Notes: generated by a model not told the origin, from the letters alone. A stretch of DNA of 64,000 nt from Verrucomicrobiales bacterium (GCA_027483345.1 JAIXUV010000034.1:1-64000); one strand, 5' to 3'; counted from the first letter of the stretch, positions 44,608 to 53,543 are shown. Program-made: numbers and translations.

Positions 44608-45651
44608 ATGTCCCATCCATGTTCGCGATTCCTGGCTTGGCTGGGATTGATCCCGGCCATCGTGTCCGCCGACGCCATCGTCGGGAACTCGTTCGTCGCG
44701 GATGCCCCACCGACCCGATCCTCCCACGCATCGACCATCGTGGAGACGCCGACGGGCATTGCGGCGGCCTGGTTCGGCGGAACGGCGGAGCGGGCGAAGG
44801 ACGTGGTCATCTGGTACGCGACCTTGGAGGGCGGACGTTGGGGGACTCCGGTCGAGGTGGCCCGAGGAAACGAAGATCAGGGCGCCCCGCAGTATGCCTG
44901 CTGGAACCCGGTCCTCGTCCAGGAACCGGCCGGTCCCCTCCACCTCTTCTACAAGGTCGGACCAAGCCCCGACACCTGGTGGGGACGTCACCAGTCGTCC
45001 AAGGACGGCGGCAAGACCTGGAGCAAAAGCACCCGGCTTCCCGATGGTCTGGTCGGCCCGGTTCGCAACAAGCCCATCCGACTTGCCGACGGCATCTGGC
45101 TCTTCGGTTCGAGCTCGGAGGACGCCGGTTGGCGGATCCACATGGAATGGAGCCGTCCGCCCTTCAAGGAATGGTCGCGGACCCCGGCCCTCAATGGCAC
45201 CAACGACTGGGGCGCCATCCAACCGACCCTGCTTGCCTGGGCGCCGGACCGGATCCAGGCCCTGCTGCGCACCCGCCAGAAGGTCGTGGCCGAGACGTGG
45301 AGCCGGGACGGTGGCCGAACCTGGACTCCGGTCGCGAAAACCTCCTTACCCAACCCGAACAGCGGCATCGACGCGGTGATGCTCCAAGACGGACGCGCCT
45401 TGCTGGTCTACAATCCGGACGCCGGCAGCCGGGCCACCATCGGCATCGCCGTTTCCCGCGACGGCAAGGACTGGAGACACGTCCAGGACCTCGAGTCCAC
45501 CACAGCAGCAGGCAACGGCGCCTTGGACCGGAATCCGGGCGAACTCAGCTACCCCGCGGTGATCCAGTCGAAGGATGGCCGGATCCACATCACCTACACC
45601 TGGAAGCGGGAAAAGATCCGCCACGTGGTCGTCGATACGTCGAGGCTTTGA
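44608..45651 (+). CDS. Secreted sialidase-like (BNR) protein
   Basis: 347 residues with a signal peptide (FLAWLGLIPAIVSADA). Six-bladed propeller layout with three Asp-box-like turns: SKDGGKTWSK, SRDGGRTWTP and SRDGKDWRHV. ASTIVETPTGIAAAWFGGT near the N-terminus and YPAVIQSKDGRIHITYTWKR near the end match the BNR_2 exo-sialidase-like family, whose members in this phylum act on many glycans and are not proven sialidases. Exported, probably glycan-degrading. ABC permease gene begins 5 bases after its stop. Confidence 0.87.
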   Translation: MSHPCSRFLAWLGLIPAIVSADAIVGNSFVADAPPTRSSHASTIVETPTGIAAAWFGGTAERAKDVVIWYATLEGGRWGTPVEVARGNEDQGAPQYACWNPVLVQEPAGPLHLFYKVGPSPDTWWGRHQSSKDGGKTWSKSTRLPDGLVGPVRNKPIRLADGIWLFGSSSEDAGWRIHMEWSRPPFKEWSRTPALNGTNDWGAIQPTLLAWAPDRIQALLRTRQKVVAETWSRDGGRTWTPVAKTSLPNPNSGIDAVMLQDGRALLVYNPDAGSRATIGIAVSRDGKDWRHVQDLESTTAAGNGALDRNPGELSYPAVIQSKDGRIHITYTWKREKIRHVVVDTSRL

Positions 45652-45655
45652 GCGC

Positions 45656-47329
45656 ATGGAACGCCTTCCGGTCGCCAACCGCGAACTCCGGATAGCGTCC
45701 CGGAGGGGCCAGACGTTCTGGGGCCGATGTGCCGCCGCCGGCCTGTCCCTTGCCGTCGCGGCGTTCATCGTGAAGGTCGTCGGCCTCGTGGCTCCCCGTG
45801 AGCTCGGACTGGCGCTCTTCGTGGGACTTTTCTGGACCGCATTCATTGTCGCACTGGGTGTCGGAACGTTGCTGGTCTCGGACTCCATCAGCGGCGAGGT
45901 CCGTGAAGGGACCCTGGGACTGCTCTTCCTCACCGATCTCCGCCCGTCCGACGTCCTCGCAGGGAAGCTGGCCGCAGGTTCCCTGTCCTCCGTGTACAGC
46001 CTCCTCGCCATCCTTCCGGTCCTTGGCCTGCCGATGCTGTGCGGCGGTGTCGGCGGAATGGATTACCTGCGTGCTTCACTGGCCCTCCTGCTCACCTTGA
46101 CCTGGTCCCTATCGCTGTCGCTTTTCCTTTCCACGTTCCGGGGCGGGTTTCAACAGGTGCAGACCCGGTCCGTGGCCTTCACTCTCCTCATCGCCGGTGG
46201 CCTCCCAGGCATCGGAGGCATCCTTCAGGCGGTGCTTTTGGACAAGGGATTCGACGGTCCGTCCGTCCGTCTGCTGGTTGCACCGCTCTTCCTGCTGAGT
46301 CCCGGAACCACCCTGGCCTTCTCCATGCCCCAGGTCTTCCAAGGTTGGTACATGGGGTATCTCCTCGGAGTGGTCACCCTCGCCGCAACCTCCGCTGGAC
46401 TCCTTTTCGCGACGCAACGCCGGCTTCGACACGCCTGGAAGGACCGGCCGGAAGCCGCGGGAAGACCCGCTCTTATCCAACGTCTCAGGACCTTCGTCCG
46501 CTCCCGGACGCTGACCTCCGGCGACGCGCGCAGGGAGATCCTCGACACGATCCCCTTTACGTGGCCGAACCTGCGCTCGCGCTGGAAAGGCTGGAATCCT
46601 TGGATCGGCGGCGGCGTGATCCTCGCGGGTTGGGCGGGGATCGGACTCGCCTTCGGATCCGATTTCTTCGAGTTCCCGGCATGGGTGGCGATGTCGATCC
46701 TGCTCCACCTGCACCTGAAGGCGTGCCTTTCCAACGACGCCCAGCGGTCGTTCTTCGATGCCCGACGCTCCGGCGCGATGGAACTCCTGCTGACGCTGCC
46801 CATCGATGACCGTCGCCACGTGCAGGAGCACCTGCTCGCGCTGCGCCGGAATTACCTGAAGCCGATCCTGTCCGTCCTCGTCCTCGACGCGGGAATCACG
46901 GTCTGGGTCCTCTCCGGCGACGCCCTCCGGAATGAGGATTCGATCGAATGGATGCTCAGCATGGCGAGCCGGGGCGGGTTCCTGGTCCTGGACTCGCTCG
47001 CGCTCGCCCACTTCGGGCTTTGGATCGGCGCGTCGACCCGGCGAACGCAACTCCGTCAGGAACCGTTCCTCATCGTCATCATGGGCCCGTGGCTGGTCCT
47101 GCTCCTTATGCTCACCCTTGGAGGACTTCGGGGAGGCCTCGATTTCAAAGGCTTCCTGGTGATGACCCTGGTGGTTGGCGCCACATTTTCCCTTCTTGCC
47201 CTGACCTATGCCAAGTCACGCTTGGGGACAGATTTCCGCGCGGCGGCCTCGATGGCGCCCGGCATGAGGGATACGGCGTTGACCGACACGGCGACCGTCG
47301 CAGATCAGTCCACCGGGCGGACGATGTAG
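45656..47329 (+). CDS. ABC-2 type permease without adjacent ATPase
   Basis: 557 residues, about ten membrane segments. Contains SDSISGEVREGTLGLLFLTD, the same coupling-helix motif as the permease at 12950-14467, so the two are paralogues. Second half: LLTLPIDDRRHVQEHLLALR and LIVIMGPWLVLLLMLTLGGL. No ATP-binding gene lies beside it, so it may share an ATPase from another locus. Starts five bases after the sialidase-like stop and ends overlapping the convergent NYN gene by 25 bases. Confidence 0.82.
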   Translation: MERLPVANRELRIASRRGQTFWGRCAAAGLSLAVAAFIVKVVGLVAPRELGLALFVGLFWTAFIVALGVGTLLVSDSISGEVREGTLGLLFLTDLRPSDVLAGKLAAGSLSSVYSLLAILPVLGLPMLCGGVGGMDYLRASLALLLTLTWSLSLSLFLSTFRGGFQQVQTRSVAFTLLIAGGLPGIGGILQAVLLDKGFDGPSVRLLVAPLFLLSPGTTLAFSMPQVFQGWYMGYLLGVVTLAATSAGLLFATQRRLRHAWKDRPEAAGRPALIQRLRTFVRSRTLTSGDARREILDTIPFTWPNLRSRWKGWNPWIGGGVILAGWAGIGLAFGSDFFEFPAWVAMSILLHLHLKACLSNDAQRSFFDARRSGAMELLLTLPIDDRRHVQEHLLALRRNYLKPILSVLVLDAGITVWVLSGDALRNEDSIEWMLSMASRGGFLVLDSLALAHFGLWIGASTRRTQLRQEPFLIVIMGPWLVLLLMLTLGGLRGGLDFKGFLVMTLVVGATFSLLALTYAKSRLGTDFRAAASMAPGMRDTALTDTATVADQSTGRTM

Positions 47330-48162
47330 CCGCCGGACTTGGCATCGGCCTCGAGGTCGATCAGGCCCCGCTTCTCCGCCTCCTTCAACAGGTCGTTGAA
47401 GGAACGGAATCCGTGCGGACGTTCGCTGAACCCGGGCTTCCGACGCTGGATCGCCTGCTTGACCATCGAGCCCCAGATCAACTCGTCCTCGTCGCGTTCA
47501 TCCGCCATGTCCTCGATGGTCTCGACCACCAGGTCGAGGGTCTTGTCCAACGACAGGGCCTTGGCATCGCCCGCGGCGGCAGCCGAGGAACCGGCACCGC
47601 TTGCGGGGGCCTTCGAAGCCGAGGACGAGGAGGAAGGTGAAGCCGTCGCCGTGGTCTTCGCGCGCGCCCGAACCCGGGTCGGTGCCGTACGCACGAGGTC
47701 GTCGTAGTAGATGAAGGTGTCGCAGTTGTTGATGAAGAGGTCCGAGGTGGAGTTCTTGACCCCGACACCGATGACCGTCTTGTCGTTCTCGCGAAGCTTG
47801 CTGACCAGCGGGGAGAAATCCGAGTCGCCGCTCAGGATGACGAAGGTGTCCACATGCCCCTTGGTGTAGCAGAGGTCGAGGGCGTCCACGACCATGCGGA
47901 TGTCGGCCGAGTTCTTGCCGGACTGGCGGACGTGCGGGATCTCGATGAGCTCGAACGCCGCCTCATGGAGGTCCCGCTTGAACTCCTTGTAGCGGTCGAA
48001 GTCGCAGTAGGCCTTCTTCACCACGATGTGGCCCTTGAGCAGTAGGCGCTCCAGGACCTTCTGGATGTCGAATCGCGGGAAGTGCGCGTCACGCGCACCG
48101 AGCGCGATGTTCTCGAGGTCGAGGAAGACCGCCATCGTGGATTCGGCGTCACGTGTGCTCAT
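47305..48162 (-). CDS. NYN-domain ribonuclease-like protein with C-terminal LOTUS/OST-HTH domain
   Basis: 285 residues. NYN (PIN-like) nuclease domain about 8-150: AVFLDLENIALGARDAHFPR supplies the first Asp, then FVILSGDSDFSPLVSKLREN with the S-G-D-S-D-F motif and catalytic Asps, and VIGVGVKNSTSDLFINNCDT. A low-complexity Ala/Ser linker (about 165-200) leads to a LOTUS/OST-HTH domain (IWGSMVKQAIQRRKPGFSER, FNDLLKEAEKRGLIDLEAD). NYN-LOTUS proteins are RNA-binding nucleases in eukaryotic and bacterial relatives (LabA-like/Limkain b1). Bacterial targets are unknown. Convergent overlap with the ABC permease 3' end. Confidence 0.9.
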   Translation of the reverse strand: MSTRDAESTMAVFLDLENIALGARDAHFPRFDIQKVLERLLLKGHIVVKKAYCDFDRYKEFKRDLHEAAFELIEIPHVRQSGKNSADIRMVVDALDLCYTKGHVDTFVILSGDSDFSPLVSKLRENDKTVIGVGVKNSTSDLFINNCDTFIYYDDLVRTAPTRVRARAKTTATASPSSSSSASKAPASGAGSSAAAAGDAKALSLDKTLDLVVETIEDMADERDEDELIWGSMVKQAIQRRKPGFSERPHGFRSFNDLLKEAEKRGLIDLEADAKSGGYIVRPVD

Positions 48163-48234
48163 TGGAGGAAGGATGTCGATACGGCACCGGCAGGACGAGA
48201 AAGATTCCGTGGACGGATTTGAGGTTCCCAGTGG

Positions 48235-48750
48235 GTGCCAATCCCCGTTCAATCCGCGCCCGTCATCACCGTGAACAAGAAGGCCCTGCTCCAAGCGATC
48301 GTCGAGAAGCTCTCCGCCGACCTCGCCCTGTATTTCAAGGCGGCCACGGTCGCCCGCTTCGAAGCCACCCACGAACAGAGCAAAGCGGAGAACAAGTACG
48401 ACACCCGGGGTCTCGAGGCCTCCTACCTCGCACGCGGCCAATCCCGTCAGGCCGCGGAGATCGAGTTCTCGATCCACACCATCGGGGCCATGGAACCCCG
48501 CGACTTCTCCAGTGGACTGCCCATCGATGTCGGAGCCTTCGTCGAGGTGTCCCATCGCAAGGAGACCTCCTGCTACTTCATCTGCTCCAGGGCGGGCGGC
48601 ACCGAGGTGGTCTTCGAAGGCGCCGAGGTCATGGTGATCACGCCCCAGTCCCCGTTGGGTAGCCAACTGGTCGGACGGAAAGAGGGGGATTCCGTGAAGA
48701 TCGAGATCGGCGGGCGGGCCACCATCCAGAAACTCGTCCGGGTTCTCTAG
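48235..48750 (+). CDS. GreA/GreB C-terminal-domain protein
   Basis: 171 residues from GTG. The C-terminal part (about 95-171: VEVSHRKETSCYFIC, GAEVMVITPQSPLGSQLVGR, GDSVKIEIGGR) is the FKBP-like domain that GreA/GreB and Rnk use to bind RNA polymerase; ITPQSPLGSQLVGRKEGD is the hallmark. The N-terminal 85 residues (LLQAIVEKLSADLALYFKAA) are helical but lack the GreA coiled-coil with its two acidic tip residues, so it is not a normal anti-backtracking factor. A role at the polymerase secondary channel is inferred from the domain. Confidence 0.8.
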   Translation: MPIPVQSAPVITVNKKALLQAIVEKLSADLALYFKAATVARFEATHEQSKAENKYDTRGLEASYLARGQSRQAAEIEFSIHTIGAMEPRDFSSGLPIDVGAFVEVSHRKETSCYFICSRAGGTEVVFEGAEVMVITPQSPLGSQLVGRKEGDSVKIEIGGRATIQKLVRVL

Positions 48751-48901
48751 CCATCGCCGTCGATCGGCGGAGCGATGTTTGGCCCTGTTTCGCTCACAGG
48801 AAGCCAGACCGCCCTTTTCCACAGGCGCGGCCCGCTTCCGACTGCTATGCATGCATCCGGGCGGGAATCCCTCCCCTGCCCATCCTCCATCCCGACTGAA
48901 A

Positions 48902-49300
48902 ATGAAGTTCCTCACCTTCCTGGCCCGAATCGGACTCGGCGGCGCCCTCCTCGTCTTCGGCGTCAACGGATTCCACAATTTTCTCCACCTCCCCACACCG
49001 GGCGGCAAGGGCGGCGAATTCCTGCGCCTTCTCGAATCCACACACGTGCTCTGGGTGGTGCATGGACTGGAAGTGGCCGCCGGTCTCCTGCTGCTCCTGC
49101 GGCGGGTTCCGCTGGCCCTGACGCTCTGCGGTCCGGTGGTGGTCAACATCGTCCTTTTCCACACGCTGGTGCAGCGGGCGAACTGGATCCCCGCCGCCGT
49201 GGTCGCCGGGCTCACCGGATTCCTGCTCTGGCGCCATGCGGAATCCTTCCCGGCGCTGTTTCCCAAGCCGGAACCTGCGAAGAAGCCTGCGAAGAAGTAG
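48902..49300 (+). CDS. DoxX-family membrane protein
   Basis: 132 residues, four hydrophobic helices: LARIGLGGALLVFGVNGFHN, VVHGLEVAAGLLLLLRRVPL, CGPVVVNIVLFHTL, AAVVAGLTGFLLWRHA. This is the DoxX/DoxX-like layout; the G-V-N-x-F-H-N start occurs in DoxX-like proteins of this phylum. Function not established. Lys/Pro/Ala-rich cytosolic tail. Start at the ATG before the first helix. Confidence 0.82.
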   Translation: MKFLTFLARIGLGGALLVFGVNGFHNFLHLPTPGGKGGEFLRLLESTHVLWVVHGLEVAAGLLLLLRRVPLALTLCGPVVVNIVLFHTLVQRANWIPAAVVAGLTGFLLWRHAESFPALFPKPEPAKKPAKK

Positions 49301-49423
49301 CGGTTCCGAGCCAAAATCCGGGCAGACACGAACAACCCTCGGCAAGTCGGGCCGAGGCCTAGGCTCTATGAGATGGTCATCCCCATCGGGACGGCATGGT
49401 GCCGCAACGCCGGGGTCCGACTC

Positions 49424-49573
49424 ATGACCAGCTCCATTCTTATCTTCGCCGCCGCCGTCGTCATCGTTTCCTTCTGGGTTCTCGGCATCCATTCCTGGAT
49501 CAGCAACGAATGCGCCGAGACCGAGCACCTGGACGCCCTCACCAAGGCGGCCCGGTCGGGAAGCGCCCGCTGA
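49424..49573 (+). CDS. Small single-pass membrane protein, hypothetical
   Basis: 49 residues: one transmembrane helix SILIFAAAVVIVSFWVLGIH near the N-terminus, then SWISNECAETEHLDALTKAA with one Cys. A longer start 17 codons upstream is open but less likely. It lies in a 345-base gap between the DoxX gene and the phosphohexomutase. The hydrophobic helix and clean stop support a real gene, but no family is recognised. A hairpin (CCTCGGC/GCCGAGG, 49337-49357) precedes it. Confidence 0.4.
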   Translation: MTSSILIFAAAVVIVSFWVLGIHSWISNECAETEHLDALTKAARSGSAR

Positions 49574-49645
49574 AGGACATCGGCGGCCACCGCGCCCGAT
49601 CCAGGTTGCTTGCGCTTCCTCAGGGTATTCCGGAAGACTCCCTGC

Positions 49646-51082
49646 ATGACGTCGATCAAGTTTGGCACCTCCGGTTGGCGCGGCCTCATCGCGCGCGACT
49701 TCACCTTCGAGAACGTCCGGTTCGCGGCACAGGGAATTGCCGACTACCTCAAGGCGGAATTGGCCGATCCGGCGTCCGCGATCCATGGGCGCAAGCCCGA
49801 GGTCGTCATCGGGCATGACACCCGATTCCTCGGCCGCGAATTCTCCCTCGCCGTGGCCGAGGTGATGGCCGCCAACGGCTTGATTCCCCTGCTCTGCCAG
49901 CGGGACGCTCCGACCCCGGTCATCGCCCACACCATCCGCGCCCGGAAGGCCATCGGCGGCATCAACATGACCGCCAGCCACAACCCGGCGGAATACCAGG
50001 GACTGAAGTTCAGCGTGTCCAACGGCGCCGCCGCGCCTCCCGAAGTCACCAAGAAGATCGAGGCCGCCATTCGCGGACATCAGGAAGCCGGCTGGACCTT
50101 CAAGTCGGCGGTGGTCGGCACCTTCGAATGCAAGACCTTCGATCCGATGCCTTCCTACCTGAAGCAGGTGCGACGCCTCATCGACTTCGCCGTGATCCGC
50201 AAGGCCCGTCTGAAGATCGCGGTGGAGCTGATGTACGGAACCGGCCGTGGCTACCTCGACACCCTGCTCGAGGAAGACGGCGGGGCGAAGGTGCTCCGGT
50301 TCCATGACGAACTGAATCCCAGCTTCGGCGGTCATCATCCGGAACCCAATGCCGAAGGCATGGAGGAGGCGCGCAAGGCCATCCTGGGCGGGAAGGCGAC
50401 ACTGGGATTGGGCCTCGACGGCGATGCGGACCGGTTCGGAATCGTGGACCGGGACGGAACCTGGCTCACCCCGAACCAGATCCTCGCCCTGGCGCTGTAC
50501 CACCTGAAGAAGAACCGCGGTTGGACCGGCGGCGTGGTCCGCACCGTGCCGACCAGCCATCAGGTCGACGCCGTCGCCGAATTGCTGGGCGTCGAGCTCC
50601 ATGAGACACCGGTCGGCTTCAAGTATATCGGTGCCCTGATGGAAGCCGGTCCCATCATCGTGGGTGGCGAGGAGTCCGGGGGACTCAGCGTCAAGGGACA
50701 TGTGCCGGAAAAGGACGGCATCCTCGCGTGCCTGCTCATGGCGGAACTGGTGGCCACCGAGAGGAAGCCGCTCATGAAGATCCTCGCGGAGTTGGAGAAG
50801 AAGACCGGCGAGTTCCACACCACCCGGATCAACGTGGCGATTCCGGCAGACAAAAAGGAAGCGCTGTTGGCCCGGCTTGCCGGTGGTTTGGAAAAGGTCG
50901 GCAACCTCAAGGTGGAGAAGTTCATCACCACCGACGGCTTCAAGTTCCTGCTGCCCAACCGCGAATGGGTTGCCTTCCGCGCCAGCGGCACAGAGCCCCT
51001 GATCCGTTGCTACATCGAGGCGAAGTCGGCGGCCCAGATGAAGAAGCTGGAGAAGGCGTGCAAGGTCATCCTGTTGGGCTGA
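49646..51082 (+). CDS. Phosphoglucomutase/phosphomannomutase family protein
   Basis: 478-residue alpha-D-phosphohexomutase, interconverting hexose 1- and 6-phosphates for glycan precursors. Four-domain markers: FGTSGWRGLIARDFT (about 5-19), phosphoserine loop NMTASHNPAEYQG with Ser111, Mg-binding LGLDGDADRFGIVD, sugar loop IIVGGEESGGLS, and phosphate-binding AFRASGTEPLIRCYIEAKSA. Normal length. Whether glucose or mannose is preferred cannot be read from these motifs. ATG at 49646 is chosen just before the conserved TSIKFGTSGWRG. Confidence 0.94.
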   Translation: MTSIKFGTSGWRGLIARDFTFENVRFAAQGIADYLKAELADPASAIHGRKPEVVIGHDTRFLGREFSLAVAEVMAANGLIPLLCQRDAPTPVIAHTIRARKAIGGINMTASHNPAEYQGLKFSVSNGAAAPPEVTKKIEAAIRGHQEAGWTFKSAVVGTFECKTFDPMPSYLKQVRRLIDFAVIRKARLKIAVELMYGTGRGYLDTLLEEDGGAKVLRFHDELNPSFGGHHPEPNAEGMEEARKAILGGKATLGLGLDGDADRFGIVDRDGTWLTPNQILALALYHLKKNRGWTGGVVRTVPTSHQVDAVAELLGVELHETPVGFKYIGALMEAGPIIVGGEESGGLSVKGHVPEKDGILACLLMAELVATERKPLMKILAELEKKTGEFHTTRINVAIPADKKEALLARLAGGLEKVGNLKVEKFITTDGFKFLLPNREWVAFRASGTEPLIRCYIEAKSAAQMKKLEKACKVILLG

Positions 51083-51117
51083 CCCAACCGCTTGGCTGAA
51101 GTCCCGGTCCGATACTT

Positions 51118-52338
51118 CTACTTGGCGTTGCCCGGAAGCGGCACCTGTCCGGGACGGCCGAGATAGTAGAGCAGGTCCCGGATTTGGGTTTCGCTCAATC
51201 CGGCGACCAGGCCTTCCGGCATCATGGAGATCTCCGAGCCGGTGATCTTGACCACCTCAGCCCTCGGCAGCGTGAGCACCTCGGTCGCGTTCTGCACCAC
51301 CACGGAATTGGCATCCTGCGACCGGACCAGTCCGGTGAGAACCCGCTCATCCTTCAACTCCACGGTGGAGGCCCGATACTCGTTTGGGATCACCGCGTTC
51401 GGGAAGAGGATGTTCTGCAGGAGATAGTCGAGGTCGCCGCGGTTGGCGCCCGTGATGTCCGGTCCGACCTGGCCCCCGGAATCGAACAGGTGATGGCATT
51501 GGGCGCAGACCTGATTGAAAACCACACGACCACGGGACGCGTCGCCCGGAGTGGAGCCACCGGCCCAATAGACCCGCTTCACCCGCTCGATCTCCGCGGT
51601 CATGTCGGGACTGGTCTCCTTCACCACACCCCAGATCTCCGTGAGATTCGCAGCCAATTTGTCGTCCTTCAGCGAACGCAGCTGACGGACGAGATCCGCG
51701 GTCAGCGCCGTCTTGGGAACGACGCCGGAACGCACGGCCTCCAACAGAGGGCGGGCATAGCTGGGACGGGAAGCCAGCGCATTCAGCACTTCCCGCTGTT
51801 CCGCAGGTGGAATCCCAGGGAAGAGCTTCAGGAGCGTCTCCGGAGTCCCTGGGGCGTCGAACCCGGCCAAACCGCGCACCGCCGCCACACGGGTCGCGGA
51901 ATCCGAGGCCAATTTCAGGAGAAGTCCCGCCAACGAGGCGTCTCGGGTGCGGAGCAAGGCGGCCAAGGCGGCGTTGCGGTCCGTTGGGGATGCGATGGTG
52001 TCGGAGGCGGTGGCCCGCAGGGAATCCAGCGCGCGCCGGCTGCCAAACGCCACACCGAGGCTGCGAACCAATGCCAGCGACTCGGCATCTCCCCCTTGTG
52101 CAACCGCTTCTTCCAAGGCCTCCCATCCCTCTGGCGTCGCCAATCCCGTCCGGCCACGCACCGCCGCCTCCAAACCCCGAAGCACATCACGCCGCACCTC
52201 TTTATCGGTTGCGGACAAGGCAATGGAAACAACGCGAGCGAGGCTGGTTTCCGCCGCCGTAAGCTGGAGCGTCAGGGGCGAGGACAGGAGTCCGACGGAC
52301 AGCAGGAGTGCGAACGGAGCACGCAGCGTGGAAATCAC
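51118..52338 (-). CDS. Exported c-type haem protein (PVC-type haem domain)
   Basis: 406 residues from GTG. Signal peptide FALLLSVGLLSSPLTLQLTA. About 30-260 is helical and HEAT-like (LVRSLGVAFGSRRALDSL, ALAALLRTRDASLAGLLLKL). The c-type haem site CAQCHHLF is near residue 275, followed by GGQVGPDITGANRGDLDYLL and NVVVQNATEV..., the layout of the planctomycete/verrucomicrobial haem-binding domain (TIGR02603), with an axial Met likely in ISMMPEGL. In many relatives this domain ends far larger sorbosone-dehydrogenase-like proteins; here it is a short stand-alone version. Divergent from acyP. Confidence 0.88.
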   Translation of the reverse strand: MISTLRAPFALLLSVGLLSSPLTLQLTAAETSLARVVSIALSATDKEVRRDVLRGLEAAVRGRTGLATPEGWEALEEAVAQGGDAESLALVRSLGVAFGSRRALDSLRATASDTIASPTDRNAALAALLRTRDASLAGLLLKLASDSATRVAAVRGLAGFDAPGTPETLLKLFPGIPPAEQREVLNALASRPSYARPLLEAVRSGVVPKTALTADLVRQLRSLKDDKLAANLTEIWGVVKETSPDMTAEIERVKRVYWAGGSTPGDASRGRVVFNQVCAQCHHLFDSGGQVGPDITGANRGDLDYLLQNILFPNAVIPNEYRASTVELKDERVLTGLVRSQDANSVVVQNATEVLTLPRAEVVKITGSEISMMPEGLVAGLSETQIRDLLYYLGRPGQVPLPGNAK

Positions 52339-52533
52339 GCCTCAGCCTGACGTGGACCGCGCAGAGCATCAAGAGGCAGGGAGCCGGAATGCGGTCCGGG
52401 CGATCCGCGTCCGGCTCCTGCCGAGGTAAAGTCACTGGAAATAACTGTTTGCGCCCCCTCCGGAGGGTGTGGATAAGCTTTTGCCTTTGCTGAGCCGGAG
52501 AAATCCGGTCCGGCCGTAGTTGCGGCGTTGACG

Positions 52534-52815
52534 ATGATGAACCGCTTCCGAATGCACATCTGGTACTCCGGACGTGTCCAAGGGGTGGGTTTCCGGTACC
52601 AGACCCGAAATCTGGCAACCGGCTTCGAAGTCGCTGGAACGGTTCGGAACCTGCTGGATGGCAGGGTCGAACTCATCGCGGAAGGCAGTCGGGACGAACT
52701 AGAAACGTTCCGAATTGCGATCCGGGAAAGCGGTATGGGACCGATGATCCGCGACGAACAAGTTAACTGGTCTGCCGGCTCCGGAGGGTTCCGGGGATTC
52801 GAGATCGTGCAGTAG
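52534..52815 (+). CDS. acyP: Acylphosphatase
   Basis: Hydrolyses acyl phosphates such as acetyl or 1,3-bisphosphoglyceryl phosphate. 93 residues. Active-site loop YSGRVQGVGFRYQTRNLA holds the catalytic Arg (G-V-G-F-R) and GTVRNLLDGRVELIAEGSRD holds the conserved Asn (V-R-N). Typical small alpha/beta sandwich. Two in-frame Met codons at 52534 and 52537 could start it. The metallophosphoesterase gene starts five bases after its stop. Confidence 0.94.
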   Translation: MMNRFRMHIWYSGRVQGVGFRYQTRNLATGFEVAGTVRNLLDGRVELIAEGSRDELETFRIAIRESGMGPMIRDEQVNWSAGSGGFRGFEIVQ

Positions 52816-52820
52816 ACAGA

Positions 52821-53543
52821 ATGAGGTACGCCATCATAGCCGACATCCACGCGAATCTGGAAGGATTCCAAAGGGTGCTTGCCGACATCAAGGAACAGAA
52901 GTGCACCCACGTTGTGTGTCTGGGGGATGTCGTCGGCTATGGGGCCAATCCGAAGGAGTGCCTCGACATCGTCCGGGGGATGAACATCCCGACGGTGAAG
53001 GGCAACCATGACGAGTACATCGGCTTGGATGAGGATCCGGAGGGATTCAACGATGCCGCCGCCGAGGCCGTGGCTTGGAGCCGCTCGCAGCTGACTCCGG
53101 ATGACCGCAAGTGGCTGCGCGACCTGAAGTATTTCCGCCTGGTGGCCAACTTCTCGATCGTCCATGCGACTCTCGATGGTCCACAGCGCTGGGGTTACGT
53201 CTTCGAGAAGCTCGAGGCCGCGGCCAGCTTCACCTACCAGAACACGCAACTCTGTTTCTTCGGCCACACCCACGTCCCAGTCGCGTTCATCCGGGACACT
53301 GCGGTCCGTGGCGGCCAATATTCCAAGCTCAAGATCGAGCCGGGTCGCAAGTACTTCATCAACGTGGGCAGCGTCGGACAACCCCGGGACGGAGACCCCC
53401 GCGCGGCCTATGTCGTTTATGACATGCCAACCCAGACCGTCGAACTCCGGCGTCTGGACTATGACATTGCGACCGCCCAGAAGAAGATCATGCAGGCCGG
53501 TCTCCCACAGCGCCTTGCCGACCGTTTGGCCACCGGCAAGTAG
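52821..53543 (+). CDS. Calcineurin-like metallophosphoesterase (YfcE/MJ0936-like)
   Basis: 240 residues, soluble. Dinuclear-metal motifs: YAIIADIHANLEGFQRVL (D-x-H), VVCLGDVVGYGANPKECLD (G-D), VKGNHDEYI (G-N-H-D), and LCFFGHTHVPVAF (G-H-T-H). These are complete, so the enzyme should be an active phosphodiesterase/phosphatase; the substrate is not known. Five bases after acyP, so the two form a small phosphate-ester operon, followed by the heptosyltransferase 51 bases on. Confidence 0.92.
   Translation: MRYAIIADIHANLEGFQRVLADIKEQKCTHVVCLGDVVGYGANPKECLDIVRGMNIPTVKGNHDEYIGLDEDPEGFNDAAAEAVAWSRSQLTPDDRKWLRDLKYFRLVANFSIVHATLDGPQRWGYVFEKLEAAASFTYQNTQLCFFGHTHVPVAFIRDTAVRGGQYSKLKIEPGRKYFINVGSVGQPRDGDPRAAYVVYDMPTQTVELRRLDYDIATAQKKIMQAGLPQRLADRLATGK

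Noticed and set aside
52456-52486. Possible promoter-like TTGCGC and GATAAG elements upstream of acyP
   Set aside because: The 17-base spacing is right, but both boxes match the consensus poorly in a GC-rich genome and a palindrome lies between them.
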